From a bacterium (GTDB lineage Bacteria; Vulcanimicrobiota; Vulcanimicrobiia; Vulcanimicrobiales; Vulcanimicrobiaceae), in contig JAKBKY010000005.1 in NCBI GenBank assembly GCA_021832345.1, positions 62,001-126,000 on the forward strand: a stretch of 64,000 nucleotides of DNA. Direction: 5' to 3'. The stretch's first letter is position 1. Every line of letters begins with the position of its first letter. This document shows positions 49,650 to 58,480 of this stretch, piece by piece. A program made the position numbers and the translations under genes. Under the pieces are notes generated by a model. It was given only the letters and a program-made list of their open reading frames with translations. It was not told the origin of the DNA and did no database searches.

Positions 49650-50387
49650 ATGCGTTGTGTTCTCGCCTACCGTTGGTCCGGGCTTTGCCGTTGCACGCTC
49701 GTTGCAGCATCGCTCGTTCTTTGCACGCTGTTGTTCTCATGTGCCCCGAAGCCCGATCACGCTTTCGTTGCGGCAGTGCGAAACATCGAACCATCGGTTG
49801 TGCTCCTGACGATGCGGCTTCCCTCAAGCAATACACGCCAGGCCCCCTACGATAATGCGTATGCAACCGGAACGGTCGTGGCCAGCGGCCCGTGGGGCAG
49901 TGATATCCTCACGGTCGATCATGCGGTCCGCGACGGCTGGGATATGCACGCAACCATCGATAATCATCGCGTGGTCCCAGCCTATGTCGTTGCCCAAGAT
50001 GCGCATCAGGACATTGCGCTCGTGCGCACGCCGGTTCATCCGCTACCGGTCGCTCGTCTGGGTAGTTCTGCCAATCTCCAGCTCGATGTCGGACGTCAAC
50101 TCGGGTTGGTCGGGTATCCGATTCCCGACGAGTTCCATGCGTACGGCTTGAACTTAGCAACCTCGCTCAACTCCGGTCGCCTCTCGTCCGTGCGTAACGG
50201 GATGCTCGAAGTGACGCTTCCCATCGTTCCGGGGGAGAGCGGCTCGCCCATCTTCCTTGCGGATTCCGGAGAAATTATCGGGATCGCCGAGTCTCGCTTC
50301 GATACCGAGCACTCGATCGGTTTTGCGCTACCGAGCGACCTTGCCAAAGCATTCCTGCATCGCGTTGATGCAATCCACGGCTTTTAA
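49650..50387 (+). CDS. Trypsin-like serine protease lipoprotein (HtrA/DegP-related, no PDZ)
   Basis: A 245-residue chymotrypsin-fold protease. The lipobox is CTLLFSCAPK, with the cysteine at about residue 31, so it is membrane-anchored. The catalytic triad is visible: His in LTVDHAV (about 88), Asp in HQDIALVR (about 119) and Ser in GESGSPIF (about 194). The length leaves no room for a PDZ domain. It probably acts as a periplasmic quality-control or signalling protease. It starts 10 bases after hflX and overlaps the convergent channel gene by 4 bases. Confidence 0.8.
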   Translation: MRCVLAYRWSGLCRCTLVAASLVLCTLLFSCAPKPDHAFVAAVRNIEPSVVLLTMRLPSSNTRQAPYDNAYATGTVVASGPWGSDILTVDHAVRDGWDMHATIDNHRVVPAYVVAQDAHQDIALVRTPVHPLPVARLGSSANLQLDVGRQLGLVGYPIPDEFHAYGLNLATSLNSGRLSSVRNGMLEVTLPIVPGESGSPIFLADSGEIIGIAESRFDTEHSIGFALPSDLAKAFLHRVDAIHGF

Positions 50388-51442
50388 TGCACCGATCGGA
50401 ACGAACGATCCCCCACCCAGCGAACCGGGGGGATGTCCAGGTAGCGTGCAAGGCCGTTGAGCTCCATGGCATAGGTACTGCGCAACTCACCGAACGTTAG
50501 CCACGCCGCTTCGCGATCTTGTAGCCGGTAGCCCGCATCGCATAACTCGTCGCAGGCTGCGTCGAACTCGCATCGTTCGATGCCGACGCCCGTTGACGCA
50601 GCGAGGCGATAGTGGGCGGTGAGGTCACGGGTCGCACGCCGTGCTACATCAAACATAAAGCGCGCCTCGGCATCGCAGTCGTCGGCAACGCTTGCCACCA
50701 GGAGCGTCGCCGCATCGAGGAGCGTTCCGAGTGTGCCGATCCACGATTCATCGCTGCCCTTGGAGCGAAAGTAGCCGAGGATCGGATAGGCTAGGTGGGT
50801 TTGCACGACATCGGCCATCCAGAACTGGCCCGCTTGAAAGAAGTCGGGGAGACGCCCGATCGCGTGTGCGTAGCCGGATACGGCCAGTAATCCCGCGCCG
50901 CTCGGCGGTGTGCCCGCTCGAGCGCGCAGGACGACAACGAAGGCTTCGCGGCGCTGATAGGCGCCGAAGACAGCGAAGAGATAGGACGTTACGACCGCGA
51001 CCACGCCGAGGCCCGACGCGCCGTCGACGAGCGACACCAAGCGCGCTAGGCCCGTCTGCCCGACGATATCGCCGAATCCGATCGTTAGAAGGGACGTCCC
51101 GGCAAAGTAGAGGGCGGCCCAGAGGCTGATCGGCTGCGGGTGCAACTGCGTGCGCAAGGCGAAGAAGATCAATCCGTAGCCGACGATCAGGAGTGCGACC
51201 CAGAGCATCAGCACAAAGATCATCTGGAACGGCGCGTAGGTTCCCAGGAAGTATTCGCGTCGCCCTGGTTCGTGGATTAGGTCGGCGCGCCGCCGCCATA
51301 TCCACCAGAGGAAGGTGGATATCAATGCGCTGACGCGATGGTGGTCGACCTCTCGCGGCACGATGGCCGATTTGAAGACGTCACTGAGCGTCACCCAGAC
51401 GATTACGGCGCCGGCAATCGCAACGAGAATATTGAGGAGCAT
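50384..51442 (-). CDS. Two-TM-domain ion channel (potassium-channel-like)
   Basis: A 352-residue membrane protein from ATG 51442. Residues about 1-20 form a first helix, and about 83-105 (FQMIFVLMLWVALLIVGYGLIFFAL) a second. A pore helix and selectivity filter follow (YFAGTSLLTIGFGD, about 119-132), then an inner helix (ASGLGVVAVVTSYLFAVFG). TIGFGD is a GFG variant of the TVGYGD potassium filter. A cytoplasmic alpha-helical domain with no known match (about 165-350) ends with IPPVRWVGDRS. The neighbour upstream is a shortened copy. Ion choice and gating are not known. Confidence 0.75.
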   Translation of the reverse strand: MLLNILVAIAGAVIVWVTLSDVFKSAIVPREVDHHRVSALISTFLWWIWRRRADLIHEPGRREYFLGTYAPFQMIFVLMLWVALLIVGYGLIFFALRTQLHPQPISLWAALYFAGTSLLTIGFGDIVGQTGLARLVSLVDGASGLGVVAVVTSYLFAVFGAYQRREAFVVVLRARAGTPPSGAGLLAVSGYAHAIGRLPDFFQAGQFWMADVVQTHLAYPILGYFRSKGSDESWIGTLGTLLDAATLLVASVADDCDAEARFMFDVARRATRDLTAHYRLAASTGVGIERCEFDAACDELCDAGYRLQDREAAWLTFGELRSTYAMELNGLARYLDIPPVRWVGDRSFRSVH

Positions 51443-51444
51443 CG

Positions 51445-51963
51445 TTAGTTCGAACCTTGCATGAAGTCGGGAAGAGCTTGCGCGCGCATATGCGGAGCGC
51501 TGATGAGCGAGCGATCTCCAATCCATTGGAGCGGCGGAATATGAAACCACGCTTGAGCCGCGCGAAAGAGCGTCGGCAGTCCCTCGATGGTTTGGCCGCG
51601 GGCTGCGATTGCGAGTAACCCGACGCCGCTGGAGGGTGAACCCGCACGGGCACCTATCTGCACGACGAACGTCTCGCGACGTTGGAACGAACCGAACAGC
51701 GCGAAGAGGGAAGACGTAGTGATGGCAACTCCCGCCAGGCCCGTAGCTCCGGCCAGGACTGCGATGAACCTGGTCGGTCCGCTGCTGCCCACGATATCGC
51801 CAAATCCGATGGTCAAGAACGAAGAACCGGCGAAATAGAGCGCCGTCCAGATCAATCCGTAACCAAGTGTCAGGAAGAACACCCAGGTGGCCAGGAAGTC
51901 CTCACGCCGATCCACTGCCCGGGGCACGATGCCGGTGAGCGCTGCAACGACGTCGAGGATCAT
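51445..51963 (-). CDS. Shortened tandem paralogue of the ion-channel gene
   Basis: A 172-residue protein similar to the neighbouring channel over residues about 1-25 (DVVAALTGIVPRAVDRRE), the pore (YFAGSSFLTIGFGDIVGSSG), the inner helix and the first cytoplasmic stretch. It ends with the same IPPLQWIGDRS segment. Relative to its neighbour it lacks about 40 residues between the first and second helix and about 155 residues of the C-terminal domain, both in frame. It may be a minimal channel subunit, a regulator of the full channel, or a decaying copy. The genes lie 2 bases apart. Confidence 0.65.
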   Translation of the reverse strand: MILDVVAALTGIVPRAVDRREDFLATWVFFLTLGYGLIWTALYFAGSSFLTIGFGDIVGSSGPTRFIAVLAGATGLAGVAITTSSLFALFGSFQRRETFVVQIGARAGSPSSGVGLLAIAARGQTIEGLPTLFRAAQAWFHIPPLQWIGDRSLISAPHMRAQALPDFMQGSN

Positions 51964-52027
51964 GCCGCCCTCTTCGTCACCGAGCCGGCCCGTTCCGGGA
52001 ACCGCAACAATCGGGCGTTTGCGGATG

Positions 52028-52528
52028 TTAACGTGCTCGCGTCATGATCTCCGCAATTACGCCGCTCTTCGCCTGCGCGTACTCGTTCGAATCGCCCCAC
52101 GGCCGTTGGGCCAGTTCGCGCTTCACACGCTCGTAGAGCCGTCGATCCTCTTCATGCTCGCGAAGCCAGTCACGAAAGCGCAAGTGCCGTTCGATCTCGC
52201 CTCCTCCCGCCGACCAGACGTGGAGATGCACGTCCCTCGCGTGGGTATGGAACATGCGGTGACCTGGCTCACGCACACGCAGCATGTAGCCAGCGGCTAG
52301 CACGGCAGGCGCGTAGGCACCTTCGTCGTCGACATCGGCCACGGCGACGAGCATGTCGACAACCGGCTTGGCGGCCAGCCCCGGAACAGCGGTCGAACCG
52401 ATATGCGCGATGATCTGCGCGCGATCTCCGAGCGCCAGTGCGATGTGTGAGCGCTCCTGTTCGTAGCGTACCGTCCATTGCGCATCGTAGTCGGCGATGG
52501 TTATGGGACCGGGTCCGGGGGCACTCAT
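52028..52528 (-). CDS. GrpB/UPF0157 nucleotidyltransferase-fold protein
   Basis: A 166-residue GrpB-family protein: ITIADYDAQWTVRYEQERSHI (about 9-29), HIGSTAVPGLAAKPVVDMLVAV (about 42-63), HTHARDVHLHVW and the C-terminal YAQAKSGVIAEIM. The GS...D-x-(M)L pattern is that of a nucleotidyltransferase fold, and some members resemble dephospho-CoA kinase C-terminal domains. The reaction of stand-alone GrpB is not established. It is complete with a GTG/ATG start near 52528. Confidence 0.88.
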   Translation of the reverse strand: MSAPGPGPITIADYDAQWTVRYEQERSHIALALGDRAQIIAHIGSTAVPGLAAKPVVDMLVAVADVDDEGAYAPAVLAAGYMLRVREPGHRMFHTHARDVHLHVWSAGGGEIERHLRFRDWLREHEEDRRLYERVKRELAQRPWGDSNEYAQAKSGVIAEIMTRAR

Positions 52529-52809
52529 CCGGTATTCTCCTATTTATAACCGAGTTTTTCGCTCCCATGCTGCCCGTTTCCGGCCTTGCAGGCACGCTCC
52601 GCGCTTTGGGGACGGGGTGTGGACGCGATTTTGGACGCACAAGGTGAGCCCACGATCATATTGACGCGCCGCCGGAGCCGCACCAAATCGGACGTTTGGT
52701 GATAGACGAAACCGCCCGTGCGCCGCAACCCCGCATGAAAGTGGGCGCTCGACCAGCGATCCGTTCGTGTTGCGTTTTTTCGCTGACGGTTGCCGCCTAG
52801 CGGCGAAAC
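52529..52809. other. Gene-free stretch with no clear features
   Basis: About 280 bases between the GrpB start and the vapD remnant. Reading frames are short and show no known family. An imperfect hairpin (GGTTGCCGCC..GGCGAAACC) sits at about 52788-52810. It may hold the GrpB promoter; otherwise I see nothing defined. Confidence 0.4.
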
Positions 52810-53123
52810 CTAGGTTTGCGCACTGTCGATTGCCAACCGCAGGTCGTTGTTTTTCTCGATCCGCAGGATACGAATGTCGCACACAGGTCGCGAACCGTGG
52901 AAATGATCGGGTGAGATCTTGGATGGTAAGGACGCACGTAACGGCCGTCACGTTCTCGTCGCCGAAGTAGAACGAACCTTGCCGCCGGTCGAATCCGTAG
53001 CCTTCGAGCGCTCGTCGAATGCCGGCGTAGGCGTTGTTCCACGACGCGTTCGGTATAGATGGTCTCATCAAGATCGAGAGCGAGGGCGTACGTGCGTCGC
53101 GCGTGAGGTTCTCGTGCGCTCAT
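52810..53123 (-). pseudogene. vapD: vapD remnant with two frameshifts
   Basis: Three reading frames together spell a VapD-like protein: YALALDLDETI in the first (from about 53090), then NNAYAGIRRALEGYGFDRRQGSFYFGDENVTAVTCVLTIQDL in the second, then DIRILRIEKNNDLRLAID ending at a TAG (52810-52812) in the third. Intact VapD is about 90-100 residues and is an RNase of toxin type. The second break, between FATCV and DIRIL, fits loss of two bases. Either the gene is dead or the assembly has two indels here. Confidence 0.75.
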
Positions 53124-53135
53124 GCTACTGCGACA

Positions 53136-53684
53136 TTAGCCCGCTGAGGCCCGTTCGCTCGGTGGTGTACCGGTGGGGCTGCCCGGCGAGGCTGACGGCG
53201 CGCCGGCTGGTGGACTTGGAGTGGCAGAGGGTGCGCCGGCTGGTGGACTTGGAGTGGCAGAGGGTGCGCCGGCTGGTGGACTTGGAGTGGCAGAGGGCGC
53301 CGGCGACGGTGTCTGGGGCGGCAGGATGACGGTCGCCGAGCCGGTCGAGGGGCGCAGGCGGATATAGTTCACGGAGGCGGTCTGGTGCTTGGCGATGGTA
53401 ACGTTGACCGAGCGGGTGACGTAGCCGGGTGCGCGAGCCGTCACCTCCTGATCTCCCGTAGGAATGTGCGCGAGCATGAACGCCCCTTGGTTATCCGCCA
53501 TGGCGGTGAAGAGCGACCCGACCGATACGAGGGCGTTAGGGATGGGTTGGTTGGTCGTTGCGTCGAGAACTCGCCCCGTAACGGCGCCATAGGTCTGGAC
53601 GCCGACGATCGAGGGATTGCTGCAGCCCGTCCCGTTCACGCCGAGGACGAAGAAGAAGAGCAACGCCAGAGTCCCAACTCGCAT
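53136..53684 (-). CDS. Lipoprotein with carboxypeptidase-regulatory-like domain and Pro-rich tandem tail
   Basis: A 182-residue exported lipoprotein: [23 protein letters not shown] has the lipobox cysteine at residue 21. A carboxypeptidase-regulatory/CarboxypepD_reg-like beta-sandwich ([54 protein letters not shown], about 35-88) is followed by a tail of three 11-residue repeats ([11 protein letters not shown]), a probable spacer in the cell envelope. It is divergent from nuoA. The frame upstream of 53684 is open but holds no signal sequence. Confidence 0.7.
   Translation of the reverse strand: MRVGTLALLFFFVLGVNGTGCSNPSIVGVQTYGAVTGRVLDATTNQPIPNALVSVGSLFTAMADNQGAFMLAHIPTGDQEVTARAPGYVTRSVNVTIAKHQTASVNYIRLRPSTGSATVILPPQTPSPAPSATPSPPAGAPSATPSPPAGAPSATPSPPAGAPSASPGSPTGTPPSERASAG
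53200..53298. repeat. Three 33-bp tandem repeats
   Basis: A unit beginning GCGCCGGCTGGTGGACTTGG occurs at 53200, 53233 and 53266 with almost no change, inside the lipoprotein gene. It encodes the 11-residue [11 protein letters not shown] repeat on the minus strand. Copy number may vary between strains. Confidence 0.9.
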
Positions 53685-53768
53685 GGTCCCTTCTACGCCT
53701 AGCCTCTGCCTCGGGCCTTCGGCCTTCTCGCAAAGAAAAACATGCGGCCGAGGGTTTTCATGGGACTT

Positions 53769-53784
53769 TGTGAAAACTTTCACA
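53769..53784. promoter_or_regulatory. Perfect CRP/FNR-type palindrome before nuoA
   Basis: TGTGA-AAACTT-TCACA matches the CRP consensus TGTGA-N6-TCACA exactly and is extended to 8-bp arms (TTGTGAAA/TTTCACAA, 53768-53785). It ends 4 bases before the nuoA ATG, where a Shine-Dalgarno would normally be, and none is seen. This position suits a repressor or a transcript hairpin better than an activator. Confidence 0.6.
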
Positions 53785-53788
53785 AGCA

Positions 53789-54142
53789 ATGAACCCATAC
53801 GGTCCTGTGGCGATCTACCTCGCCGTTGCGCTGGCGGCTGCGCTCTTGTTCACGGTGCTCCCCGGCCTGCTTGGCCGCGCGAAGCCGAACGCGCAGAAAC
53901 TCGAGGCCTACGAGTGCGGCGTCGAGCCGACCTCGGCGGTCGCGGGCCGTTTCCCCGTACGCTTCTACCTCGTCGCCATGCTCTTCGTCATCTTCGATGT
54001 CGAGGCGGCCTCGTTCTTCCCGTGGGCCGTCGAGATGCATGCCTTACGCTTCTTTGGCTTGGCCGAGATGGTCGCCTTCGTCATCGTACTCGCCATCGGC
54101 TACGCGTATGTCTGGAAGCGCGGTGGACTCGAGTGGAAGTAG
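53789..54142 (+). CDS. nuoA: NADH:quinone oxidoreductase subunit A
   Basis: A 117-residue subunit of complex I with three transmembrane helices. [45 protein letters not shown] (about 37-81) is the family signature, including the conserved Cys loop and acidic residues. It belongs to the membrane arm near the quinone site. It opens the nuo operon directly after a CRP-type palindrome and overlaps nuoB by 10 bases. Confidence 0.96.
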   Translation: MNPYGPVAIYLAVALAAALLFTVLPGLLGRAKPNAQKLEAYECGVEPTSAVAGRFPVRFYLVAMLFVIFDVEAASFFPWAVEMHALRFFGLAEMVAFVIVLAIGYAYVWKRGGLEWK

Positions 54143-54612
54143 GTCCGGGTCAGTTTCTCCTGGCGAAGCTCGACGACGTCGCGCGCTGGGCGCAGAGTTC
54201 GAGCGTCTGGCCGTTGACGATGGGCCTCGCGTGTTGTGCGATCGAGATGATGACCGCGACGGCGCCGGAGTACGATATCGCGCGATTCGGCTCCGAGGTC
54301 TTCCGCAGTTCGCCTCGCCAAGCTGATCTGATGATCGTCTCCGGTCGCGTCTCGCAGAAGATGGCGCCGGTCGTGAAGCGGCTCTACGACCAGATGGCCG
54401 ATCCCAAGTGGGTGATCTCCATGGGCGCGTGTGCGTCGTCGGGCGGCGTCTTCGATAACTACGCGATCGTTCAGGGTGTCGACACGATTATCCCCATCGA
54501 CGTCTACGTTCCCGGCTGTCCGCCGACGCCCGACGGCCTGCTGTATGCGGTGAACTTGATTCAACAGCAGATTCGCGAAGGTGGTCGCGGCGGCTTGTTG
54601 GCTCGCTCGTGA
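54133..54612 (+). CDS. nuoB: NADH:quinone oxidoreductase subunit B
   Basis: A 159-residue iron-sulfur subunit holding cluster N2. Cluster ligands are in LACCAIEM (adjacent cysteines, about 31-38), [11 protein letters not shown] and VPGCPPTPD. Start GTG 54133 is inside the nuoA 3' end and in frame with the family N-terminus ([19 protein letters not shown]). Upstream open frame from 53617 is unrelated. It passes electrons to quinone at the arm junction. Confidence 0.95.
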   Translation: MEVGPGQFLLAKLDDVARWAQSSSVWPLTMGLACCAIEMMTATAPEYDIARFGSEVFRSSPRQADLMIVSGRVSQKMAPVVKRLYDQMADPKWVISMGACASSGGVFDNYAIVQGVDTIIPIDVYVPGCPPTPDGLLYAVNLIQQQIREGGRGGLLARS

Positions 54613-54642
54613 ACGAACCTGTTAAAGCGAAGGAAATCGACG

Positions 54643-55248
54643 ATGCCTAGTACGCAGAGGCCGCCGCTTGGTGGCCGTTCAATCGATCCGGTTGCCGCGC
54701 GCTTGCCCATGGACGATGCACTCGTCGAGCGGGTCGACGTGGCCGGCCTGCGAGCGCGCCTTGAGGGCATTCACGCGCAAGGATACACCATGTTGCTCGA
54801 TCTGGGCGCAGTCGACTACCCCGAACGCACTCCGCGATTTGACGTCGTCTATCATTTCTTGCAGCTGCCGGCAGCGGCAGCCGGAGCAGAACGGATCGGT
54901 CGTCCAACTCGCTTACGATTGCTCTGCGGCGTTGCGGTGCACGATGCGCGCGTGCCGACCGCAGTGGACCTTTGGAAGTCTGCCGATTGGGCCGAGCGCG
55001 AAGTGTTCGACCTCTTTGGGATTGTCTTTGAGGGACACCCCGATCTGCGGCGCATTCAGATGCCGCACGATTGGGAGGGGTATCCGCTGCGCAAGGACTA
55101 TCCGGTACGCGGGCCGGCAAGAGAACGATCGCCGCGTCCGGCATTCGCCCTCAAGAGCAACGTCGTGGCTGGAACGCCGCCATCGGGGCGTACGCTGGAA
55201 GCGATGACGGCCGTGCGGCGAGAGGCAGACCCGGAGCCGATCGCATGA
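54643..55248 (+). CDS. nuoC: NADH:quinone oxidoreductase subunit C
   Basis: A 201-residue subunit of the peripheral arm (30-kDa type). [25 protein letters not shown] (about 46-70) and the signature [43 protein letters not shown] (about 113-155) identify it. It scaffolds NuoB and NuoD. It is about 30 bases after nuoB with the site GCGAAGGAAATCGACG before ATG 54643 (AAGGA, about 8 bases), and overlaps nuoD by ATGA. Confidence 0.95.
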   Translation: MPSTQRPPLGGRSIDPVAARLPMDDALVERVDVAGLRARLEGIHAQGYTMLLDLGAVDYPERTPRFDVVYHFLQLPAAAAGAERIGRPTRLRLLCGVAVHDARVPTAVDLWKSADWAEREVFDLFGIVFEGHPDLRRIQMPHDWEGYPLRKDYPVRGPARERSPRPAFALKSNVVAGTPPSGRTLEAMTAVRREADPEPIA

Positions 55249-56465
55249 GCTTTTCCAAGATCCCGCTGACGCCGGAGATCGTCTCGCAAGACGGCAATAG
55301 CATGGTCCTCTCCATGGGGCCGCAGCATCCCTCAACGCACGGCGTTCTTCAGCTCATGCTCGAGATCGACGGTGAGACCGTCGTGACCTGCGACCCGGAG
55401 ATCGGTTACCTCCATACCGGGATCGAAAAAACGGCGGAGAACCTCTTCTGGTCGCAAGCGCAGACCGTCATCGAGCGTATGGACTACCTCGCTCCCGAGA
55501 GCAATGCGCTCTGTTACGTGTTAGCGGTAGAGAAGTTACTCGGCGTGGAGGCCCAGATTCCGGAGCGTGCGCAAGCCATCCGAGTGCTGCTGGCAGAGCT
55601 GACAAGGATCGCCTCACACTGCGTCTGGCTCGGAACGCACGGCATCGACGTCGGTGCGATCTCGGTGTTCTTTTACTGCTTTGATCTGCGGGAGAACATC
55701 CTCGATCTTCAGGAGGCGGCCGGCGGCGCTCGCATGCACCCGAACTATATGCGCGTGGGCGGCGTCAGCGGCGACCTGCCGACCGGATTCTTGGACAAGC
55801 TCGATGCCTTGATCGCGAAGCTCCCGGGGCGGATGCGCGAGTTGCGTGGGCTGCTGCAGGCCAATCCTATCTTCCAGGACCGCACGATCGGCATTGGAAC
55901 GCTCACGCCGCAAGAGGCCCTCCAATGGGGCGTCACGGGGCCGGCGCTGCGCGCCTGTGGCGTCGCCTACGACGTGCGCAAGGCCTTCCCGTACTGCGGT
56001 TACGATCGGTTGGAGTTTGATCTGCCGACGCGTACGGAGGGCGATGCCTACGCTCGATTCCTCGTGCGTCTCGACGAAATGGAGGAGTCTCTGCGGATCC
56101 TGTGCCAGGTGCGCAAACTCCTCGATGTTCCCGGCGCCGTCATGACCAATGATACGAAGATTGCTGCCCCGCCGAAAGAGACGATCGCGCTGTCGATGGA
56201 AGCCCTGATCCACCACTTTAAGATCGTCAGCGAGGGTTTTCGTGTGCCGCCCGGGGATGTCTACGCGGCGGTCGAAGGGCCGCGAGGGGAGCTTGGCTAC
56301 TACGTCGTCAGCGACGGCGGCAACAAGCCGTACCGCGTGCGGACCCGCCCACCCTCGCTCTATAACCTGCAGGCCCTCAAGGGGCTGGCGCCGGGGAACC
56401 TGATCGCCGATGTCGTGGTGATGATCGGCTCGCTCGATCCGGTCTTCGGTGAGGTGGACCGATGA
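55245..56465 (+). CDS. nuoD: NADH:quinone oxidoreductase subunit D
   Basis: A 406-residue 49-kDa-type subunit, related to [NiFe] hydrogenase large subunits but without their metal cysteines. Family segments are [21 protein letters not shown] (about 24-44), [51 protein letters not shown] and [14 protein letters not shown] near the end, which line the quinone-binding cavity with NuoB. ATG 55245 overlaps nuoC by ATGA, and nuoE starts in the same way. Confidence 0.96.
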   Translation: MSFSKIPLTPEIVSQDGNSMVLSMGPQHPSTHGVLQLMLEIDGETVVTCDPEIGYLHTGIEKTAENLFWSQAQTVIERMDYLAPESNALCYVLAVEKLLGVEAQIPERAQAIRVLLAELTRIASHCVWLGTHGIDVGAISVFFYCFDLRENILDLQEAAGGARMHPNYMRVGGVSGDLPTGFLDKLDALIAKLPGRMRELRGLLQANPIFQDRTIGIGTLTPQEALQWGVTGPALRACGVAYDVRKAFPYCGYDRLEFDLPTRTEGDAYARFLVRLDEMEESLRILCQVRKLLDVPGAVMTNDTKIAAPPKETIALSMEALIHHFKIVSEGFRVPPGDVYAAVEGPRGELGYYVVSDGGNKPYRVRTRPPSLYNLQALKGLAPGNLIADVVVMIGSLDPVFGEVDR

Positions 56466-57220
56466 GCGATCACGCGACGGGCAACGATCTCCTGCGGCCC
56501 GAATGCGAGCGGATCATTGCGCAGTATGAAGAGAAGCGCTCGGCGCTCCTCCCGCTAGCTCACCTTTTCCAGGAACACGAAGGCTATGTGAGCCGGGAGG
56601 CGCTGCGCGTGATTGCGCAGATGCTGGAGCTGACGCCCGCCGTCGTCGAATCGACGGTTTCGTTCTATTCGTTGTTCTTTCGCAAGCCGGTCGGCAAGTA
56701 CGTCTTGCAGGTCTGCCGCGGCCTGTCGTGCAGCATCAACGGCGCGCCCGAGATCATGGCGTACTTGCGGCGCAAGCTTGGGATCGGTTCGCTTGAGACG
56801 ACCGAGGATGGTCTCTTCTCCTATGAGGAAGTCGAGTGCCTAGCGGCCTGCGACCGCGCAACCTGCATGCAGGTCAACTTGGAGTTTGTGTACTCATTGA
56901 CGCCGCAGATGATCGACGAGATGCTCGCGGCGATGCGTGCGGGCACCTATCCCGTGGCGCCGATGGCACGTACGGACTCGCCACCGCGCACCTGGAAGAT
57001 TGAGCCGCAGGCACAGGTGGCAACCGGCCGTAGGACGGCCGGTGCGACCGATGTGCCGAGCGCCGACGATCCGGGCGGTGTGGGCGATCGCAGCGGTGTC
57101 ATCATGCTCGATCGATTCGTCGACAAAACGGCGGCCTTCCGCGATCGCACGAGCGAGCGTTTGGCACGTGATCCGGCTGCGGTGCTGCACGTATTGGAGG
57201 AAGAAGATGCCGGTCACTAA
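56462..57220 (+). CDS. nuoE: NADH:quinone oxidoreductase subunit E with long C-terminal extension
   Basis: A 252-residue 24-kDa-type subunit. The thioredoxin-like domain binds a 2Fe-2S cluster with cysteines in VCRGLSC (about 84-90) and CLAACDRATC (about 124-133). The normal family length is about 160; residues about 165-252 are an extra Pro/Ala/Asp-rich stretch ending in a helical piece (MLDRFVDKTAAFRDRTSERLARDPAAVLHVLEEED). It passes electrons from FMN to the chain. It overlaps nuoD by ATGA and nuoF by 14 bases. Confidence 0.93.
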   Translation: MSDHATGNDLLRPECERIIAQYEEKRSALLPLAHLFQEHEGYVSREALRVIAQMLELTPAVVESTVSFYSLFFRKPVGKYVLQVCRGLSCSINGAPEIMAYLRRKLGIGSLETTEDGLFSYEEVECLAACDRATCMQVNLEFVYSLTPQMIDEMLAAMRAGTYPVAPMARTDSPPRTWKIEPQAQVATGRRTAGATDVPSADDPGGVGDRSGVIMLDRFVDKTAAFRDRTSERLARDPAAVLHVLEEEDAGH

Positions 57221-58466
57221 GGTGTTGACTGCTGGAATCGGAGAGGTCGATCTGCGCAACATCGAGGTCTATCGATCGCGCGGTGGGTATGCGCAGTGGG
57301 AGCGAGCCGTGAAGACGCTCTCGCCGGCCGACGTGCTCAAGACGGCGCAGGACTCCGGCTTGCGCGGCCGTGGCGGTGCCGGCTTTCCGACAGGCCGCAA
57401 ATGGCAGTTCCTCCCGGCCAACGGCAAGCCGCGTTATCTTGTCTGCAACTGTGACGAAGCCGAGCCCGGGACGTTCAAGGATCACATGCTGCTCGAAGAA
57501 GCACCGCACTTGGTGCTTGAGGGCATTCTGCTCGGCGCCTACGGCATCGGCGCGCATCATGCGTTCATCTACATCCGCGGCGAGTTTAAGCGCGGATACC
57601 AGATTTTCTGCGAGGCGCTGCAGGCAGCGCGGCAAGCCGGGTACCTCGGCGCAAACGTCTTTGGGAGCGGATACGATTTGGAAGTCACGGTGCATCGCGG
57701 TGCAGGAGCGTATATCTGCGGTGAAGAGACGGGATTGCTCAACTCGCTGGAGGGCAAGCGGGGCGAACCGCGGCTCAAGCCGCCGTTTCCCGCCGTCGAG
57801 GGGCTCTATGGATGTCCGACGGTCGTCAATAATGTCGAGACGCTGGCCTACCTCGTGCCGATTATGGAGAAGGGAGCCGCGTGGTTTGCCGCAGTCGGCA
57901 GCGAGCAGAGCAAAGGGTATAAGATCGTCTCGATCTCCGGACACGTCCGCAATCCCGGCAACTACGAAGTGGCGATGGGGACGCCGGTGGCTGAGTTGAT
58001 CGAGATCGCCGGTGGTCTACGCCCTGGGCGTAAGCTCGCAGCGGTGCAGCCCGGCGGCGGCTCGTCGGCATGTATCTTCGATGAGCATCTTGATTGGGGG
58101 TACGACTACGAGTCGATGACCAAGGCCGGATCGATGCTTGGCTCCGGCGCCGTCGTGGTCTTCGACGACACGACGGATTTTGTCGCCGCAGCCTATAACC
58201 TCGTCCGCTTCTATTCCCATGAGTCCTGTGGACAGTGTACTCCCTGTCGAGAAGGCGGGCATTGGTTGGAGCGGGTTCTCGAACGTTTTGTGGCCGGTCG
58301 CGGTGTGCGCGGGGATTTGGAGATGATGCATCGGATCAGCAGCAACATTACCGGTTTAAACCTCTGCCCGCTTGGGGACTCGATCGAGCCGTTTTTAAAG
58401 TCGGTGTTGGATCGTTTTCCTGCGCAGTTCGAGGCGCGCATTGCCCGTGAGACGGTGCCTGCGTGA
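57207..58466 (+). CDS. nuoF: NADH:quinone oxidoreductase subunit F
   Basis: A 419-residue 51-kDa-type subunit, the NADH and FMN site with cluster N3. The NADH-binding segment SGLRGRGGAGFPTGRKW (about 50-66), the FMN loop CNCDEAEPGTFKDH (about 82-95), GAGAYICGEETGLLNSLEG (about 167-185) and the 4Fe-4S cysteines in SHESCGQCTPCREG (about 337-350) with a further Cys in NLCPLGDS are all present. ATG 57207 lies within nuoE; GAGGAAGA precedes it. Confidence 0.96.
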   Translation: MPVTKVLTAGIGEVDLRNIEVYRSRGGYAQWERAVKTLSPADVLKTAQDSGLRGRGGAGFPTGRKWQFLPANGKPRYLVCNCDEAEPGTFKDHMLLEEAPHLVLEGILLGAYGIGAHHAFIYIRGEFKRGYQIFCEALQAARQAGYLGANVFGSGYDLEVTVHRGAGAYICGEETGLLNSLEGKRGEPRLKPPFPAVEGLYGCPTVVNNVETLAYLVPIMEKGAAWFAAVGSEQSKGYKIVSISGHVRNPGNYEVAMGTPVAELIEIAGGLRPGRKLAAVQPGGGSSACIFDEHLDWGYDYESMTKAGSMLGSGAVVVFDDTTDFVAAAYNLVRFYSHESCGQCTPCREGGHWLERVLERFVAGRGVRGDLEMMHRISSNITGLNLCPLGDSIEPFLKSVLDRFPAQFEARIARETVPA

Positions 58467-58480
58467 CGCAAGGAGCGAAG

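Noticed and set aside
53200-53298. Three 33-bp repeats as a possible short CRISPR array
   Set aside because: No spacers; the period equals 11 codons and encodes a Pro-rich linker.
53617-54132. Long extension upstream of nuoB in the same frame
   Set aside because: NuoB family sequence begins at GTG 54133; upstream residues are antisense or out-of-frame nuoA and intergenic DNA.
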